DNA of 64,000 bases from CAVSRC01 sp963830205 (GCA_963830205.1 CAWHLP010000041.1:186001-250000); one strand, 5' to 3'. Positions 1-10,882 are shown, counted from the first letter of the stretch. The notes: generated from the letters alone by a model not told the origin. Program-made: numbers and translations.

Positions 1-1220
1 AGCCCTATGACGTCCAGGCGGTGCGCCGGGATTTCCCGATTCTCAAGCGCACCGTCTACGACAAGCCGCTCGTCTATCTCGACAACGCCGCCTCGGCCCA
101 GAAGCCGCAGGCCGTCATCGACGCGGTCAGCGAGGCCTATGGCGCCGAATACGCCAACGTCCATCGCGGCCTGCATTTCCTGTCGAACCTGGCGACCGAG
201 AAATACGAGGAGGCGCGCGAGATCGTCCGCCGCTTCATCAACGCCCGCTTTACCGACGAGGTGATCTTCACCCGCAACGCCACCGAAGCGATCAACCTCG
301 CCGCCGCCTCCTTCGGCGGCTCGCTGATCGGCGAGGGCGACGAGATCGTGCTCTCCATCATGGAGCACCATTCCAACATCGTGCCGTGGAACTTCCTGCG
401 CGAGAGCCGTGGGGCGGTGATCAAGTGGGCACCGGTCGCCGACGACGGCACCTTCCTCATCGAGGAATTCGCGAAGCTGCTCGGCCCGCGTACGAAGATG
501 GTGGCGATCACCCACATGTCGAACGTGCTCGGCACCGTCGTTCCGGTGAAGGAGGTCTGCCGCATCGCCCACGAGCGCGGCATTCCGGTGCTCATCGACG
601 GTAGCCAGGGCGCCGTCCACATGGTCGTCGACGTTCAGGACATCGACTGCGATTTCTACGCGCTGACCGGCCACAAGCTCTACGGCCCGACCGGCATCGG
701 CGTGCTCTACGGCAAGCGCGAGCGACTTGCCGCCATGCCGCCTTACATGGGCGGCGGCGAGATGATCGCCGATGTCAGCCAGGAGCGCGTCACCTATGCC
801 GAGCCGCCGCATCGCTTCGAGGCCGGCACCCCGCCCATCGTCCAGGCGATCGGGCTGGGCGCGGCTCTGACCTACATGCAGGGCCTCGGCCTCGACCGCA
901 TCCACGCCCATGAGGCGATGCTGGCGGCCTATGCCCATGAGCGGCTGTCGCGCATCAACAGCCTGACGCTCTACGGCTCGGCCAAGGGCAAGGGCGCCAT
1001 CGTCGCCTTCAACATGGCCGGCGCCCACGCGCACGACGTCGCCACCATCATCGACCGCTCCGGCGTCGCGGTGAGGGCGGGGAGCCACTGCGCCCAGCCG
1101 CTGCTCACCCGTTTCGGCGTGACCGCCACCTGTCGCGCTTCCTTCGCGCTCTATAACACCCAGGAGGAAGTCGACCGCCTCGCCGAGGCTCTGCACAAGG
1201 CCCAGGATTTCTTCGCGTGA
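1..1220 (+). CDS. sufS: SufS-type cysteine desulfurase (5' end outside window)
   Basis: PLP-dependent cysteine desulfurase that takes sulfur from cysteine for Fe-S cluster assembly by the SUF machinery. The reading frame is open to the left edge, and the in-frame residues before the GTG at 21 (YDVQAV) look like normal SufS N-terminus, so the true start lies upstream. The PLP lysine is in the TGHKLYGPTGIG motif (lysine codon 674-676). The catalytic cysteine is in RAGSHCAQPL (codon 1088-1090), the SufS (group II) form, with Ser where many have His. The next gene overlaps or nearly touches it, so this is an operon, probably the end of sufBCDS. Family assignment is secure. Confidence 0.95.
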   Translation, partial: PYDVQAVRRDFPILKRTVYDKPLVYLDNAASAQKPQAVIDAVSEAYGAEYANVHRGLHFLSNLATEKYEEAREIVRRFINARFTDEVIFTRNATEAINLAAASFGGSLIGEGDEIVLSIMEHHSNIVPWNFLRESRGAVIKWAPVADDGTFLIEEFAKLLGPRTKMVAITHMSNVLGTVVPVKEVCRIAHERGIPVLIDGSQGAVHMVVDVQDIDCDFYALTGHKLYGPTGIGVLYGKRERLAAMPPYMGGGEMIADVSQERVTYAEPPHRFEAGTPPIVQAIGLGAALTYMQGLGLDRIHAHEAMLAAYAHERLSRINSLTLYGSAKGKGAIVAFNMAGAHAHDVATIIDRSGVAVRAGSHCAQPLLTRFGVTATCRASFALYNTQEEVDRLAEALHKAQDFFA

Positions 1221-1222
1221 CC

Positions 1223-1642
1223 ATGATGGACGAGCCCAACACCACACCTGAGACACCTCCGACGCACGAGCACGAGGGCGGGCACGGCGTGCCGATGGCG
1301 CTGCGCGCGACCGGCTCGGCGATTCCCGCGGAAGAACTCGACCGGCTGACCCTCGACATCGTGGGGGCGCTGAAGTCCGTCTACGACCCGGAGATCCCGG
1401 CCGACATTTACGAGCTCGGGCTGATCTACCGGGTCGACGTCGACGACAACCGCAACATCGACATCGACATGACGCTGACCGCGCCCGGCTGTCCGGTCGC
1501 CGGCGAGATGCCGGGCTGGGTGGAGAACGCGGTGAGCCTGGTGCCCGGCGTCAACGACGTGCGGGTGAACATGGTGTTCGACCCGCCGTGGACGCCGCAC
1601 CGCATGTCCGACCTCGCCCGCGTCGCGCTCGACTGGTACTGA
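1223..1642 (+). CDS. sufT: SufT-like MIP18/DUF59 Fe-S assembly protein
   Basis: Small protein of the MIP18/DUF59 family found in suf operons and thought to help Fe-S cluster maturation. The core runs from about residue 35 to the end and holds the family pattern YDPEIPADIYELGLIY and the conserved TLTAPGCPVAGEMP loop. The first 30 residues are acidic and His-rich and probably disordered. Two ATGs (1223 and 1226) follow the sufS stop; a GTG at 1217 overlaps that stop. It is translationally coupled to sufS. The gene ends in an inverted repeat shared with the convergent neighbour. The symbol is given by similarity; biochemical roles of this family differ between organisms. Confidence 0.85.
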   Translation: MMDEPNTTPETPPTHEHEGGHGVPMALRATGSAIPAEELDRLTLDIVGALKSVYDPEIPADIYELGLIYRVDVDDNRNIDIDMTLTAPGCPVAGEMPGWVENAVSLVPGVNDVRVNMVFDPPWTPHRMSDLARVALDWY

Positions 1643-1654
1643 GCCCGCGGGGCT

Positions 1655-1692
1655 GCGAGCTGTTGCACGCGACGTGCGGAGCAACAGCTCGC
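1655..1692. terminator. Perfect 12-bp inverted repeat between convergent genes
   Basis: GCGAGCTGTTGC at 1655-1666 pairs exactly with GCAACAGCTCGC at 1681-1692 around a 14-nt loop. It lies in the 76-bp gap between the convergent sufT-like and GYD genes. There is no clear T-run on either side, so it may be a bidirectional transcription block or mRNA 3'-end stabiliser rather than a classic intrinsic terminator. Confidence 0.5.
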
Positions 1693-1718
1693 CGAATGGC
1701 GACCGGAAAGGCCGCCGG

Positions 1719-2039
1719 TTACTTGCCGGGGGCGCGGTAGGCAACCTTCTTCTTGATCGCCTTGTTCACCTCTTCCACGGTGAGCAGGGAGGTTGTCCTG
1801 GTGCGCACCAGTCCGCTGTCGTTGACATGCATTGCCATCGCGGTGGCTGCGATGACGTCGGGCATGTCCGCGACCACGACCACGTCAAATTCGCCGAGGG
1901 CGAAGTAGAACGCCTCGACCTTGCCGCCGAGGCCCTCGATCGCCTTCGACACCGCTTCCTTGCGGCCAGTGGCAGTGTCCTTTTCGACGCCCTTCATGCC
2001 TTCGCCGGTGAGCGTCGCCTGGATCAGATATTTGGCCAT
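1719..2039 (-). CDS. GYD-domain protein
   Basis: A 106-residue protein of the GYD family (ferredoxin-like dimeric alpha-beta barrel), function unknown in general. It starts MAKYLIQATLTGEG and contains the family's GEFDVVVVADMPD segment, close to the Gly-Tyr-Asp signature but with Phe in the Tyr position. The start is well supported by GGGGAGGA upstream of the ATG. It is convergent to the suf genes and therefore separates sufT from sufA, which usually lie side by side in related genomes. No catalytic residues can be pointed out. Confidence 0.8.
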   Translation of the reverse strand: MAKYLIQATLTGEGMKGVEKDTATGRKEAVSKAIEGLGGKVEAFYFALGEFDVVVVADMPDVIAATAMAMHVNDSGLVRTRTTSLLTVEEVNKAIKKKVAYRAPGK

Positions 2040-2387
2040 TCCGTTCCTCCCCTAAGGTTTCCACCTACGCATGTCATGGTTGAGATGGCGCATTGGCGCG
2101 CGCTGCTATTCTTCCGCGCGATGCGGAGAAAGCCATCGTTCTGGATGCTCTTGAAGCGTCTGCGGTCACTGGCCGGCCGCCCAAAACTGGCCGCGCCATC
2201 CTCTTCAGTCGAACGAAAGAACCGCGCTTTTCTTCGTAATCGTCCTAATCTTATGTGCGGGCACAGCCGAAGTCGACTGGGCTGACCCGTTGGGCGCAAC
2301 GGGCGCAAGCGCCGCGACCCGGCGGAAATATTGGGATGTTGCGCCCGATCAAGCCGTGGTCGCAGCTTGTCGTGTAGCGGAACGGCC
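2040..2387. other. Divergent intergenic region, no gene seen
   Basis: This 348-bp gap separates the GYD gene (minus) from the exporter pair (plus) and must hold both promoters. It is somewhat more A+T-rich than the flanks, notably around 2225-2260. I see no convincing -35/-10 pair, no RNA gene and no conserved ORF. The frames that cross it have no recognisable protein sequence. Confidence 0.5.
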
Positions 2388-3177
2388 ATGGCGGACGTCG
2401 ATCCAATCCAGATGAAGCACCGCGAGCTGGAGCGCATCGCTCTGGTGGCGCTCAAGGCCGCGCGCATCCTGCTCGAGAGCGGCGCGCGGGTGAAGGTGGT
2501 GCACGAGGGCACCGCGCTCATCGTCAGGGGACTTGGCGCCGACTACATCGGCCAGCGCACCGGCTACGCCTCGCACGAGATCACCGTCTCGCACGGCGCC
2601 AACACCATCACCCGCATGACCTCGGTCGGTGCGCACGGTGTCAATCACCGGCTCGACCAGGCCATGCGCGACCTCTGCCTGAAGGTGTCGCGGGGCGGCA
2701 TGAGCATCGAGGCGGTCGATGCGGCCATCGACGGGCTGGTGCGCGCGACACCGCGCTACCCGGCCGCCGTGGTGGCGTTGGCCGTCGGCATCGCCTGCGC
2801 CGCCTTCGGCCGGCTGCTCGGCGTCGACTGGGCGGCCTTCCTGCCGGTCTTCGTCGCCGGCACTGCCGGGCAATACGCCCGCCACCTGATGCGCGCGCGC
2901 GGCCTCAACCCCTACGTCGTCGCCGCCGTCATCGCCTTCCTCGGCGCCGCGCTGGGTGGGCTGGGGGCCAAGCTGGCCGGCAGCGGCACGCGTGCCGCTC
3001 GCCATGATCGCCGCGACCCTGCTGCTGGTGCCCGGCGTGCCGGCCACCAACGCCCAGACCGACATCATGGACGGCTATCCCTCGATGGGCAGCGCCCGGG
3101 CGGTGACCGTGCTGATGGTGATGATCTTCGCCACGGTCGGCGTGTGGATCGCCGAAGTCATGCTGGGAGTGGGATGA
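2388..3177 (+). CDS. ThrE/YjjP-like exporter subunit, frameshifted
   Basis: N-terminal half of a threonine/serine exporter of the ThrE family (PF06738, like E. coli YjjP). It begins MADVDPIQMKHRELE, has a soluble N-terminal domain of about 120 residues, then several membrane helices. The frame breaks near 2991: before it the protein reads to GAKLAGSGT, after it the conserved continuation VPLAMIAATLLLVPG is in the +1 frame. Removing one base near 2991 gives a continuous protein of 262 residues ending at TGA 3175-3177. That stop overlaps the ATG of the partner gene, so the two are translationally coupled. I read the shift as a one-base insertion error; a real pseudogene is the alternative. Confidence 0.8.
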
Positions 3178-3644
3178 TGGACGCCGCTCTCGTGCACCTG
3201 CTGCATCAGGTCGCCTTCGGCGGCGTGGCGGCGGCCGGCTTCGCCGTCCTCTTCAATGTCGGCCCGCGCACGCTGCTGTGGTGCATGGGCGCCGGCGCGC
3301 TGGCGCTCCTGGTGCGCACGCTCGGCCAGGACGCCGGCTGGAGCCTGGAAGCCGCTTCGTTCGTGGCGGCCATCGCCGCCTCCTGCGCCGCCTGGGCCTT
3401 CCACCGTTTCCTCGGCACGGCCAGCAATGCGGTGGCGCTCGCTGGCTGCATCCCCATGGTGCCCGGCGCCTTCATGAGCCAGGCGATCCTCGGCCTGCTG
3501 GCGGTGACCGCGCCGCTTCCCGCGAACGAGGTCGCGACCATCGTGCTGGCGATGGAATACATGCTCAGGGTGATCTTCACGCTGGGCGCCATCGGCGCCG
3601 GCCTGGCGATCCCCATGCATCTCCTGAGGAACCGGGATTTCTGA
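3174..3644 (+). CDS. ThrE_2/YjjB-like exporter subunit
   Basis: Partner membrane subunit of the upstream ThrE-like gene (DUF3815, like E. coli YjjB). About 155 residues with four to five predicted membrane segments and the family's GCIPMVPGAFMSQAI turn. Start is the double ATG at 3174/3177, overlapping the stop of the upstream subunit, which is the usual arrangement for split ThrE exporters. Together they probably export small amino acids or dicarboxylates; the substrate cannot be told from sequence. Ends about 110 bp before sufA. Confidence 0.85.
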   Translation: MMDAALVHLLHQVAFGGVAAAGFAVLFNVGPRTLLWCMGAGALALLVRTLGQDAGWSLEAASFVAAIAASCAAWAFHRFLGTASNAVALAGCIPMVPGAFMSQAILGLLAVTAPLPANEVATIVLAMEYMLRVIFTLGAIGAGLAIPMHLLRNRDF

Positions 3645-3755
3645 AGCGAAATCAGCGCATTGATTGGGGCTTGCCTTACGGCACAAACAGCCCCATTTTG
3701 CGCAGTATTGGGCGCCGGCCTTGAACCGGCGCCGCGCAAAACGAAAGAAAAGCCC

Positions 3756-4124
3756 ATGCCGCGCCCGCGCCCAACCGTGATCTCGCTGACCGAGGCGGCA
3801 GCCGCGCGCGTGCGCGAGCTGGTCGAAGGCAGCGACAGGCCGCTCACCGGCCTGCGCGTCGGCGTCAAGAACGCTGGTTGTGCCGGTATGGCCTATACGA
3901 TGGACATGGTCGAGACGCCGAACCCGGCCGACGACGTGGTCAGCCAGCACGGCGTCACCGTCTTTGTCGATCCGAAGGCGGTGCTCTTCCTGCTCGGCAC
4001 CACCATGGACTTCGAGACGACCAAGCTGCGCTCGGGCTTCGTCTTCCATAACCCGAACGAAGTCTCGGCCTGCGGCTGCGGCAAGTCGGTGGAGCTGAAG
4101 CCGGCGACGTTCGAAGACGCCTGA
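3756..4124 (+). CDS. sufA: SufA-like A-type Fe-S carrier (HesB/IscA family)
   Basis: A-type carrier that receives nascent Fe-S clusters and passes them to target proteins. The 122-residue protein has the three conserved cysteines in NAGCAGMAYT and in the C-terminal SACGCGKS motif. The chosen ATG at 3756 is preceded by a purine-rich stretch (GAAAGAAAAG) and gives the usual family length; the longer frame upstream adds 32 residues with no family match. In related genomes it directly follows sufS-sufT; here a GYD gene and an exporter pair intervene. A second A-type carrier, erpA-like, is at 25481-25819. Confidence 0.92.
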   Translation: MPRPRPTVISLTEAAAARVRELVEGSDRPLTGLRVGVKNAGCAGMAYTMDMVETPNPADDVVSQHGVTVFVDPKAVLFLLGTTMDFETTKLRSGFVFHNPNEVSACGCGKSVELKPATFEDA

Positions 4125-4147
4125 CCAGGCTGCCCGACGCGCTACGC

Positions 4148-4717
4148 ATGTTCGGCTCCTTGTTTCTCGTTATCGGGCTGATCTGGATCGCCTGGCTCGT
4201 CTACTGGGCGGCGGCCTCTGCCGGGGTCAAGACCGCGGCACAGTCGGAAAGCCGGCAATCGCGGCTCTCCTACAGCATCCCGCTATGGATCGCGGCGGTG
4301 CTGCTCTTCGACCACCACCTCGGGCCGTTCCTCGACGCCCATCTCTATCCGATCCGCCTGTGGCTGGTGATCGCCGGGACGATCCTCACCGCCGCCGGCG
4401 TCGCCTATGCGATCTGGGCACGGCGTGTGCTGGGCGCCAACTGGAGCGCCAATGTGTCGGTGAAGCAGGGTCACGAGCTGATCCGCAGCGGCCCCTATGC
4501 GCTCACCCGCCACCCGATCTATACCGGCATGCTGCTGGCCTTTCTGGGGACGACACTGGCAGTGGGCGAGGCGCGGGCACTGATCGCGATCGTGCTGGTC
4601 ATTGGCAGCCTCTGGTACAAGCTGAGCCTCGAGGAGAAGGTCATGCGGCAGACCTTCGGCGCCGCCTATGACGACTACAGCCGCAGGGTGAAGACGCTGA
4701 TCCCGTTCCTGCTGTAA
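4148..4717 (+). CDS. Isoprenylcysteine carboxyl methyltransferase (ICMT/PEMT) family membrane protein
   Basis: Integral membrane protein of 189 residues in the ICMT/PEMT methyltransferase superfamily. It has about five hydrophobic segments and the C-terminal family signature: GPYALTRHPIYTGM (about residues 118-131) followed by a E-E-K pattern near the end (SLEEKVM). In eukaryotes this fold methylates prenylated cysteine; bacterial members have mostly unknown substrates and SAM as presumed methyl donor. It starts 24 bp after sufA on the same strand, so may share its transcript. Function beyond the fold is not assigned. Confidence 0.8.
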   Translation: MFGSLFLVIGLIWIAWLVYWAAASAGVKTAAQSESRQSRLSYSIPLWIAAVLLFDHHLGPFLDAHLYPIRLWLVIAGTILTAAGVAYAIWARRVLGANWSANVSVKQGHELIRSGPYALTRHPIYTGMLLAFLGTTLAVGEARALIAIVLVIGSLWYKLSLEEKVMRQTFGAAYDDYSRRVKTLIPFLL

Positions 4718-4726
4718 GCTGGCTTC

Positions 4727-5125
4727 ATGGCCGGGCTCGAAGACCTCGTCGCTGAGCTGATGGCGCCGGTTGGCGGCGTTTCGATCCGCCGCATGTTCGG
4801 CGGGCGCGGCATCTTCAAGGACGGGCTGATGTTCGCGCTGCTCTCCTCGCGCGACGTCTTCTACCTCAAGGCCGACGACAAGACGGCGCCGGCCTTCGCG
4901 GCGGAAGGCTGCGAGCAATGGACGCCCGAGATGCAGGGACGGACGATGCCCATGCCCTATTGGCGGGCACCCGAGCGGCTGTTCGACGAGCCGGACGAAT
5001 TCGCCGAATGGGCGCGGGCGGCCTTCGCCGCGGCGCTGCGAACCCAAAAGGCCAAGGCAACGCCGAAGAAGGCCAAGGCCACCACCAGGCCCAAGGCAAC
5101 GGGAAAAGCCGGCAAACCCCGCTGA
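4727..5125 (+). CDS. TfoX/Sxy N-terminal domain protein with Lys-rich tail
   Basis: The first 105 residues match the TfoX N-terminal domain (IRRMFGGRGIFKDGLMFALL, then YWRAPERLFDE). In gammaproteobacteria TfoX/Sxy is a competence regulator; alphaproteobacterial single-domain versions are usually uncharacterised. The last 30 residues are an Ala-Lys-Thr-Arg tail (repeats of KAKAT) that could bind nucleic acid. Start ATG lies 9 bp after the preceding stop. Calling it a competence regulator would go beyond the evidence. Confidence 0.8.
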   Translation: MAGLEDLVAELMAPVGGVSIRRMFGGRGIFKDGLMFALLSSRDVFYLKADDKTAPAFAAEGCEQWTPEMQGRTMPMPYWRAPERLFDEPDEFAEWARAAFAAALRTQKAKATPKKAKATTRPKATGKAGKPR

Positions 5126-5233
5126 AACGGAGGGCCATGCCGCAGGCCGGGTGAATCCGCCCCATGGCGCCCGCCCGGCCGCTTGGCTAGTGTTGCCGGC
5201 GGCCCAAGACGCCGGCTTCCAGAGGCAGCGTGC

Positions 5234-6280
5234 ATGGACGTGGTCGACGACTATGGCGGTGAATTCGTCGCGTTCGACGCATTGCCGTTGTCGGACGTCG
5301 ACCGGACGGTGCTGCTCAAGGCAACAGCCCGGTTCCAGCCGAGGACCGTGCGCTATCTGCCTCTCGCCCGCGGGCGTTCTCCGGCAACCAAGGTGATCCT
5401 CAAGCCCGAGGCGCTCTTCCCCCTCATCGTCAAGATCAATTCAGCCGCGGCCATCGAAGCGGAGTATCAGGGCGATCGCCTGATCAGGGATCGGGTTCCG
5501 CCGCTCAGCATCCCGCCGTTGGAGGGTGTCTATTTCGAGGCGGATCGCGGCGCCATCGCCTATCGCTACATCACCGGAGGGCGGGTGAGAGAACTTGCCC
5601 GGCGTCTGGACACCGCCATCCTGAGATTGAAGACATATGAGATCCTCAGGATCGTCGACGACATCTTCGACGTCATCCTGAAGAAGTGCCATTGGCTCGA
5701 CGGCCAGTACACGATCGAGCCCATCGCCATGCCGGAAATACGGTCGGACAACCTGGAGAAGGACGCGGAGTGGGACGCGGCGCTCAAGACATACGACGCG
5801 CTGCGCAAGCGGGCAGAATCGTATCGCGCGCCCCACGGCATCATCCACGGTGACCTGCACGCAACCAACGTCCTGCTCACTAGGGACGATGCACCGGTCC
5901 TGGTGGATTTCGCCAGAGCGGCGAGCAGCCGGTGCCACTACATCGATTTTGCCAAGTTCGAGGCCGCGCTGCAGTTCGAGGTCGATGGATCGGTCGCCGA
6001 ACAGATGTGGCGCATGGAGGAACTGGTCTATGGCCGCACGCCGCTGATCATCCCGCACAGCAACGCCAAGCTGGTGAGCTGCATCCATGGGATCAGGTCC
6101 AACCTCTGGCAGGGATGCACGCGCCGGTCGCTGCAGATGGACCCCGACGAGATCGATTTCGGCTATCGCATCCACCTGATCTATCAGCTGATGCGCATCT
6201 ATACGCGCACGTACAATTCCGCGGACGCGAGGCGCCGGGCCTTGCAGCAGGCGCGCCGTCTGGCCGAACGATTCAACTGA
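5234..6280 (+). CDS. APH/choline-kinase-fold phosphotransferase, substrate unknown
   Basis: A 348-residue protein with the core motifs of the aminoglycoside phosphotransferase/protein-kinase-like fold: HGDLHATNVLL (catalytic loop, residues about 205-215) and VLVDFARA (the metal-binding DFG-equivalent, Asp at about 225). The N-terminal half carries an IVKI strand consistent with the ATP-lysine position and a later region rich in Tyr and Arg. Start ATG 5234 has AGGCAGCG upstream; the longer frame to 5183 adds no homologous sequence. Not a recognised resistance enzyme. Its codon and base use is slightly less GC-biased than its neighbours. Confidence 0.7.
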   Translation: MDVVDDYGGEFVAFDALPLSDVDRTVLLKATARFQPRTVRYLPLARGRSPATKVILKPEALFPLIVKINSAAAIEAEYQGDRLIRDRVPPLSIPPLEGVYFEADRGAIAYRYITGGRVRELARRLDTAILRLKTYEILRIVDDIFDVILKKCHWLDGQYTIEPIAMPEIRSDNLEKDAEWDAALKTYDALRKRAESYRAPHGIIHGDLHATNVLLTRDDAPVLVDFARAASSRCHYIDFAKFEAALQFEVDGSVAEQMWRMEELVYGRTPLIIPHSNAKLVSCIHGIRSNLWQGCTRRSLQMDPDEIDFGYRIHLIYQLMRIYTRTYNSADARRRALQQARRLAERFN

Positions 6281-6431
6281 TCCAATCGCTATTCAGTGGT
6301 GATGGGCCTATCCTCGGCCTCCTCTCCCCCTGCGGGAGCGCGGGCCGCGTCCGCGCGAACTCGGCCTCACTTTCGCCGGCGCGGCCGGCTCCATCGCCGC
6401 ACTGCCGTCCCGCAGCGGTGCCCCCCCCACG

Positions 6432-6475
6432 CGGATTTCCAAGACCGGTTTGCTGGCGCAAACCGGGGAAATCCG
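6432..6475. repeat. Long intergenic stem-loop between kinase and helicase
   Basis: CGGATTTCC (6432-6440) pairs with GGAAATCCG (6467-6475), and inside it CCGGTTTGC pairs with GCAAACCGG, leaving only a small AAGA bulge. It sits in the 259-bp gap between the convergent kinase and helicase genes, which also contains a C-run at 6421-6428 and short palindromes of the CTCCCCCTGCGGGAG type. The gap shows no ORF worth calling. Likely a 3'-end hairpin for one or both genes or a degenerate palindromic repeat. Confidence 0.55.
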
Positions 6476-6539
6476 GCCTCCCCCTCAAGGAGGGATGTGG
6501 GGATGGCAGGCGCTCAGGACGCGCCGAATGTCAGGTAGC

Positions 6540-8057
<1,518 letters not shown>

Positions 8058-8199
8058 TTGTGAAACGATAGACTCGGCTCATAGCCGCCGTGTGACGGCG
8101 CCGACTCGATAGTCCGACGCGACGGGATTGACGCGCTGCAACATAGGGGGTGACGGCGCCATGTCAATGATCCCCGATGATTTGCGTAAACAAAGGCAG

Positions 8200-8646
8200 C
8201 TAATTGCTTGCCGGGCCGAAGCGGTATTCGGTCGGCGAAGTGACGAAGAGTTCGTAGTTCTGGTCGCTACTGCCGTTCGGATTGAGCGTCTGGATGAAGA
8301 CCGACAGGCCGTCGGAATCCGATTCCGAGGTGTAGTCGACGATATCCAGCTTGAGCGCGGCCAACTCCTTGATCTCGATGGTGTTGTCGACCGTGGCGCT
8401 GCCGTCGTCGTGATAGGCGATCCACTGGACGAACAGGCGGGCGGTCACCGCCTCGCCGACGGTGCGGGCGATGATGACGCGGTAGGCGCCGGTCTTGTCG
8501 CCCTGGTCCCAGGTGCCGGCGATGCGCACGTCCTCGACCGAGCCGGGCATCGTCGCCAGGCCGTCGGTGAGCGCGTCGGCGCGGGCGGGCAGGGCGGCGG
8601 CGAGACCGGCGACGAGCGCTGCGGCAAGGACGAACGAGCGGACCAT
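8200..8646 (-). CDS. Hypothetical secreted protein
   Basis: A 148-residue protein with a clear signal peptide (MVRSFVLAAALVAGLAAALP, then cleavage near ARA-DA). The mature part contains the pattern DVRIAGTWDQGDKTGAYRV and ends in a beta-rich segment; no family is recognised. The start at 8646 is chosen because AGGGAGAGG lies just upstream; the longer frame to 8772 lacks similarity to anything. It lies between parE and the helicase gene, on their strand, with a 142-bp gap before the helicase start. Confidence 0.7.
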   Translation of the reverse strand: MVRSFVLAAALVAGLAAALPARADALTDGLATMPGSVEDVRIAGTWDQGDKTGAYRVIIARTVGEAVTARLFVQWIAYHDDGSATVDNTIEIKELAALKLDIVDYTSESDSDGLSVFIQTLNPNGSSDQNYELFVTSPTEYRFGPASN

Positions 8647-8814
8647 GCGCCTCTCCCTCAAGGGACGAGATGTCGCGCCGAACCTATCGGAAAACGCTCG
8701 CCCGGTCAGCCCCCGGCAGGATTGCGGACAAGCTCGAACGGACCACAGCATGTATCGCCTTGTGCGCCACACGTCATGCGAGCGACGGGGTTGTGCGAAA
8801 TCAGGGCCGGACCC

Positions 8815-10882
8815 TCAGATATCCAAATCCTTGGCGAACTCGGCGCGCTCCTGGATGAAGCGGAAACGCTCCTCCGGCTTGTTGCCCATCAGGCTCTCGA
8901 CGGCCGCACTGGTCGCCGCTTCCTCGACGATCTCGACCCGGAGCAGGGTGCGCTTGGCCGGGTCCATGGTCGTCTCCTTGAGCTGACCCGGCAGCATCTC
9001 GCCCAGGCCCTTGAAGCGGCTGACCTCGATCTTGCCGCGCCCGTTGAATTCCTTTTTCGTCAGCTCGGCGCGGTGGGCGTCGTCGCGGGCATACATCACC
9101 TTGGCGCCCTGACTGAGCTTGTAGAGCGGCGGCACGGCGAGGAAGAGGTGGCCGTCGCGGATGAGCTCGGGCATCTCGCGATAGAAGAAGGTGATGAGCA
9201 GCGAGGCGATGTGGGCGCCGTCGACGTCGGCGTCGGTCATCACGATGACGCGGTCGTAGCGCAGGTCCGCCGCCTTGTAGCCGGTGCGTGGCGAAACGCC
9301 CAGCGCCTGGATGAGGTCGCCGATCTGTTGGTTCTGCGAGAGCTTCTCGCGGCCGGCATTGGCGACGTTGAGGATCTTGCCCCTGAGCGGCAGCACCGCC
9401 TGGGTGGCGCGGTTGCGCGCCTGCTTGGCCGAGCCGCCGGCTGAATCGCCCTCGACGATGAACAGCTCGGTGTCCGCCTTGCCGCTCTGCGAGCAGTCGG
9501 CGAGCTTGCCCGGCAGGCGCAGCTTGCGCGCCGCCGTCTGCCGGCCGATCTCCTTCTCCTGGCGGCGGCGCAGCCGCTCCTCGGCACGCTCCACCACCCA
9601 GTCGAGCAAGCGCGTGGCGTCGGCCGGCGAGGCGGCGAGCCAGTGGTCGAAGGGGTCGCGCACCGCGTTCTCGACGATGCGCGTCGCCTCTGCCGATGAC
9701 AGGCGGTCCTTGGTCTGGCCGACGAATTCCGGCTCGCGGATGAAGACCGAGAGCAGCCCCGCGGCCGAGGTCATCACGTCGTCGGCGGTGATGACATTGG
9801 CGCGCTTGTTGCCGCTGAGCTCGGCATATCCCTTGAGGCCACGGGTGAGCGCGGCGCGGAAGCCGGCCTCGTGGGTGCCGCCGTCGCCGGTGGGAATCGT
9901 GTTGCAGTAGGAGCGGATGAAGCCTTCGCCGGGGAACCAGGCGACCGCCCATTCCGCTGCGCCGTGGCCGCTCGCCTTGTCGGTGTGGCCCGAGAAGATC
10001 GGCACCACGGTCTTCTCGGCGCCAAGCTCGGCGGCGAGATATTCCGACAGGCCGCCGGGGAAGTGGAACGTCGCCTTCTCCGGAATGTCGGTGCCCTTGA
10101 TGAGATCGGCCGCGCACGACCAGCGGATCTCGACGCCGCCGAAGAGATAGGCCTTCGAGCGCGACATGGCGAAGAGGCGCTCGGGGCGGAGCGTGGCGTT
10201 CTTGAAGATCTGCCCATCCGGCTTGAAGCGGATGCGCGTGCCGCGGCGGTTGTGGACCTCGCCGAGTTCCTTCAGCGGCCCCTTGGGGGCGCCACGCGAA
10301 TAGGACTGGGCGTAGAGCCGGCGCCCGATCGCAACTTCCACCTCGAGGCTCTCGGAGAGCGCGTTGACCACCGACACGCCGACGCCGTGCAGGCCGCCCG
10401 ACGTCTCGTAGACTTTGGAATCGAACTTACCGCCGGAGTGGAGGGTGGTCATGATCACCTCCAGCGCCGACTTGTTCTTGAACTTGGGGTGCATGCCGAC
10501 GGGGATGCCGCGGCCGTTGTCGGTGACGGTGACGAAGCCGTCCGCCTCGACCTCGACCTCGATCCAGCTCGCGTGTCCCGCCACCGCCTCGTCCATGCAG
10601 TTGTCGACGACCTCCGAGAACAGAGTGGTGCAGGCCCTTCTCGTCGGTGCCGCCGATATACATGCCCGGGCGCCGGCGCACCGGCTCCAGCCCCTCCAGC
10701 ACCTCGATGTCGGCCGCCGTATAGCTGCCCTCGGCGCCGACCGCCTTCTTCAGCGGCACCGCCTTCTCGCGCCGCGCCGCGCTGGCGACCGACTTCAGCT
10801 TGCCGACCTCCTGGTCGAGCTGGGCGAAAAGGTCGGTGGACTTGTCGGACTTGGGTTTCTTGGCGGCGGGCATTTTCGGCAT
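8815..10882 (-). CDS. parE: DNA topoisomerase IV subunit B, frameshifted
   Basis: ATPase subunit of topoisomerase IV, which decatenates daughter chromosomes. Domains in order: GHKL ATPase (RRRPGMYIGGTDEKGLHH, TDNGRGIPVG, GGLHGVGVSVVNALS), transducer, TOPRIM (FIVEGDSAGGSAKQARNR; DADVDGAHI) and the C-terminal GyrB/ParE tail (SRFKGLGEM). The frame breaks at about 10624: the family's HHLFSEVVDN would follow if one base were removed from CAGAGTGGTG. Correcting it gives 688 residues, normal for alphaproteobacterial ParE. ParE is essential, so a sequencing insertion is the likely cause. The N-terminus has a short Lys-rich extension. Confidence 0.92.

Noticed and set aside
2980..3000. Programmed +1 frameshifting in thrE (and parE, xth, dgt)
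   Set aside because: No slippery codon plus stop as in prfB, and several unrelated genes share the same one-base gain; error is simpler.
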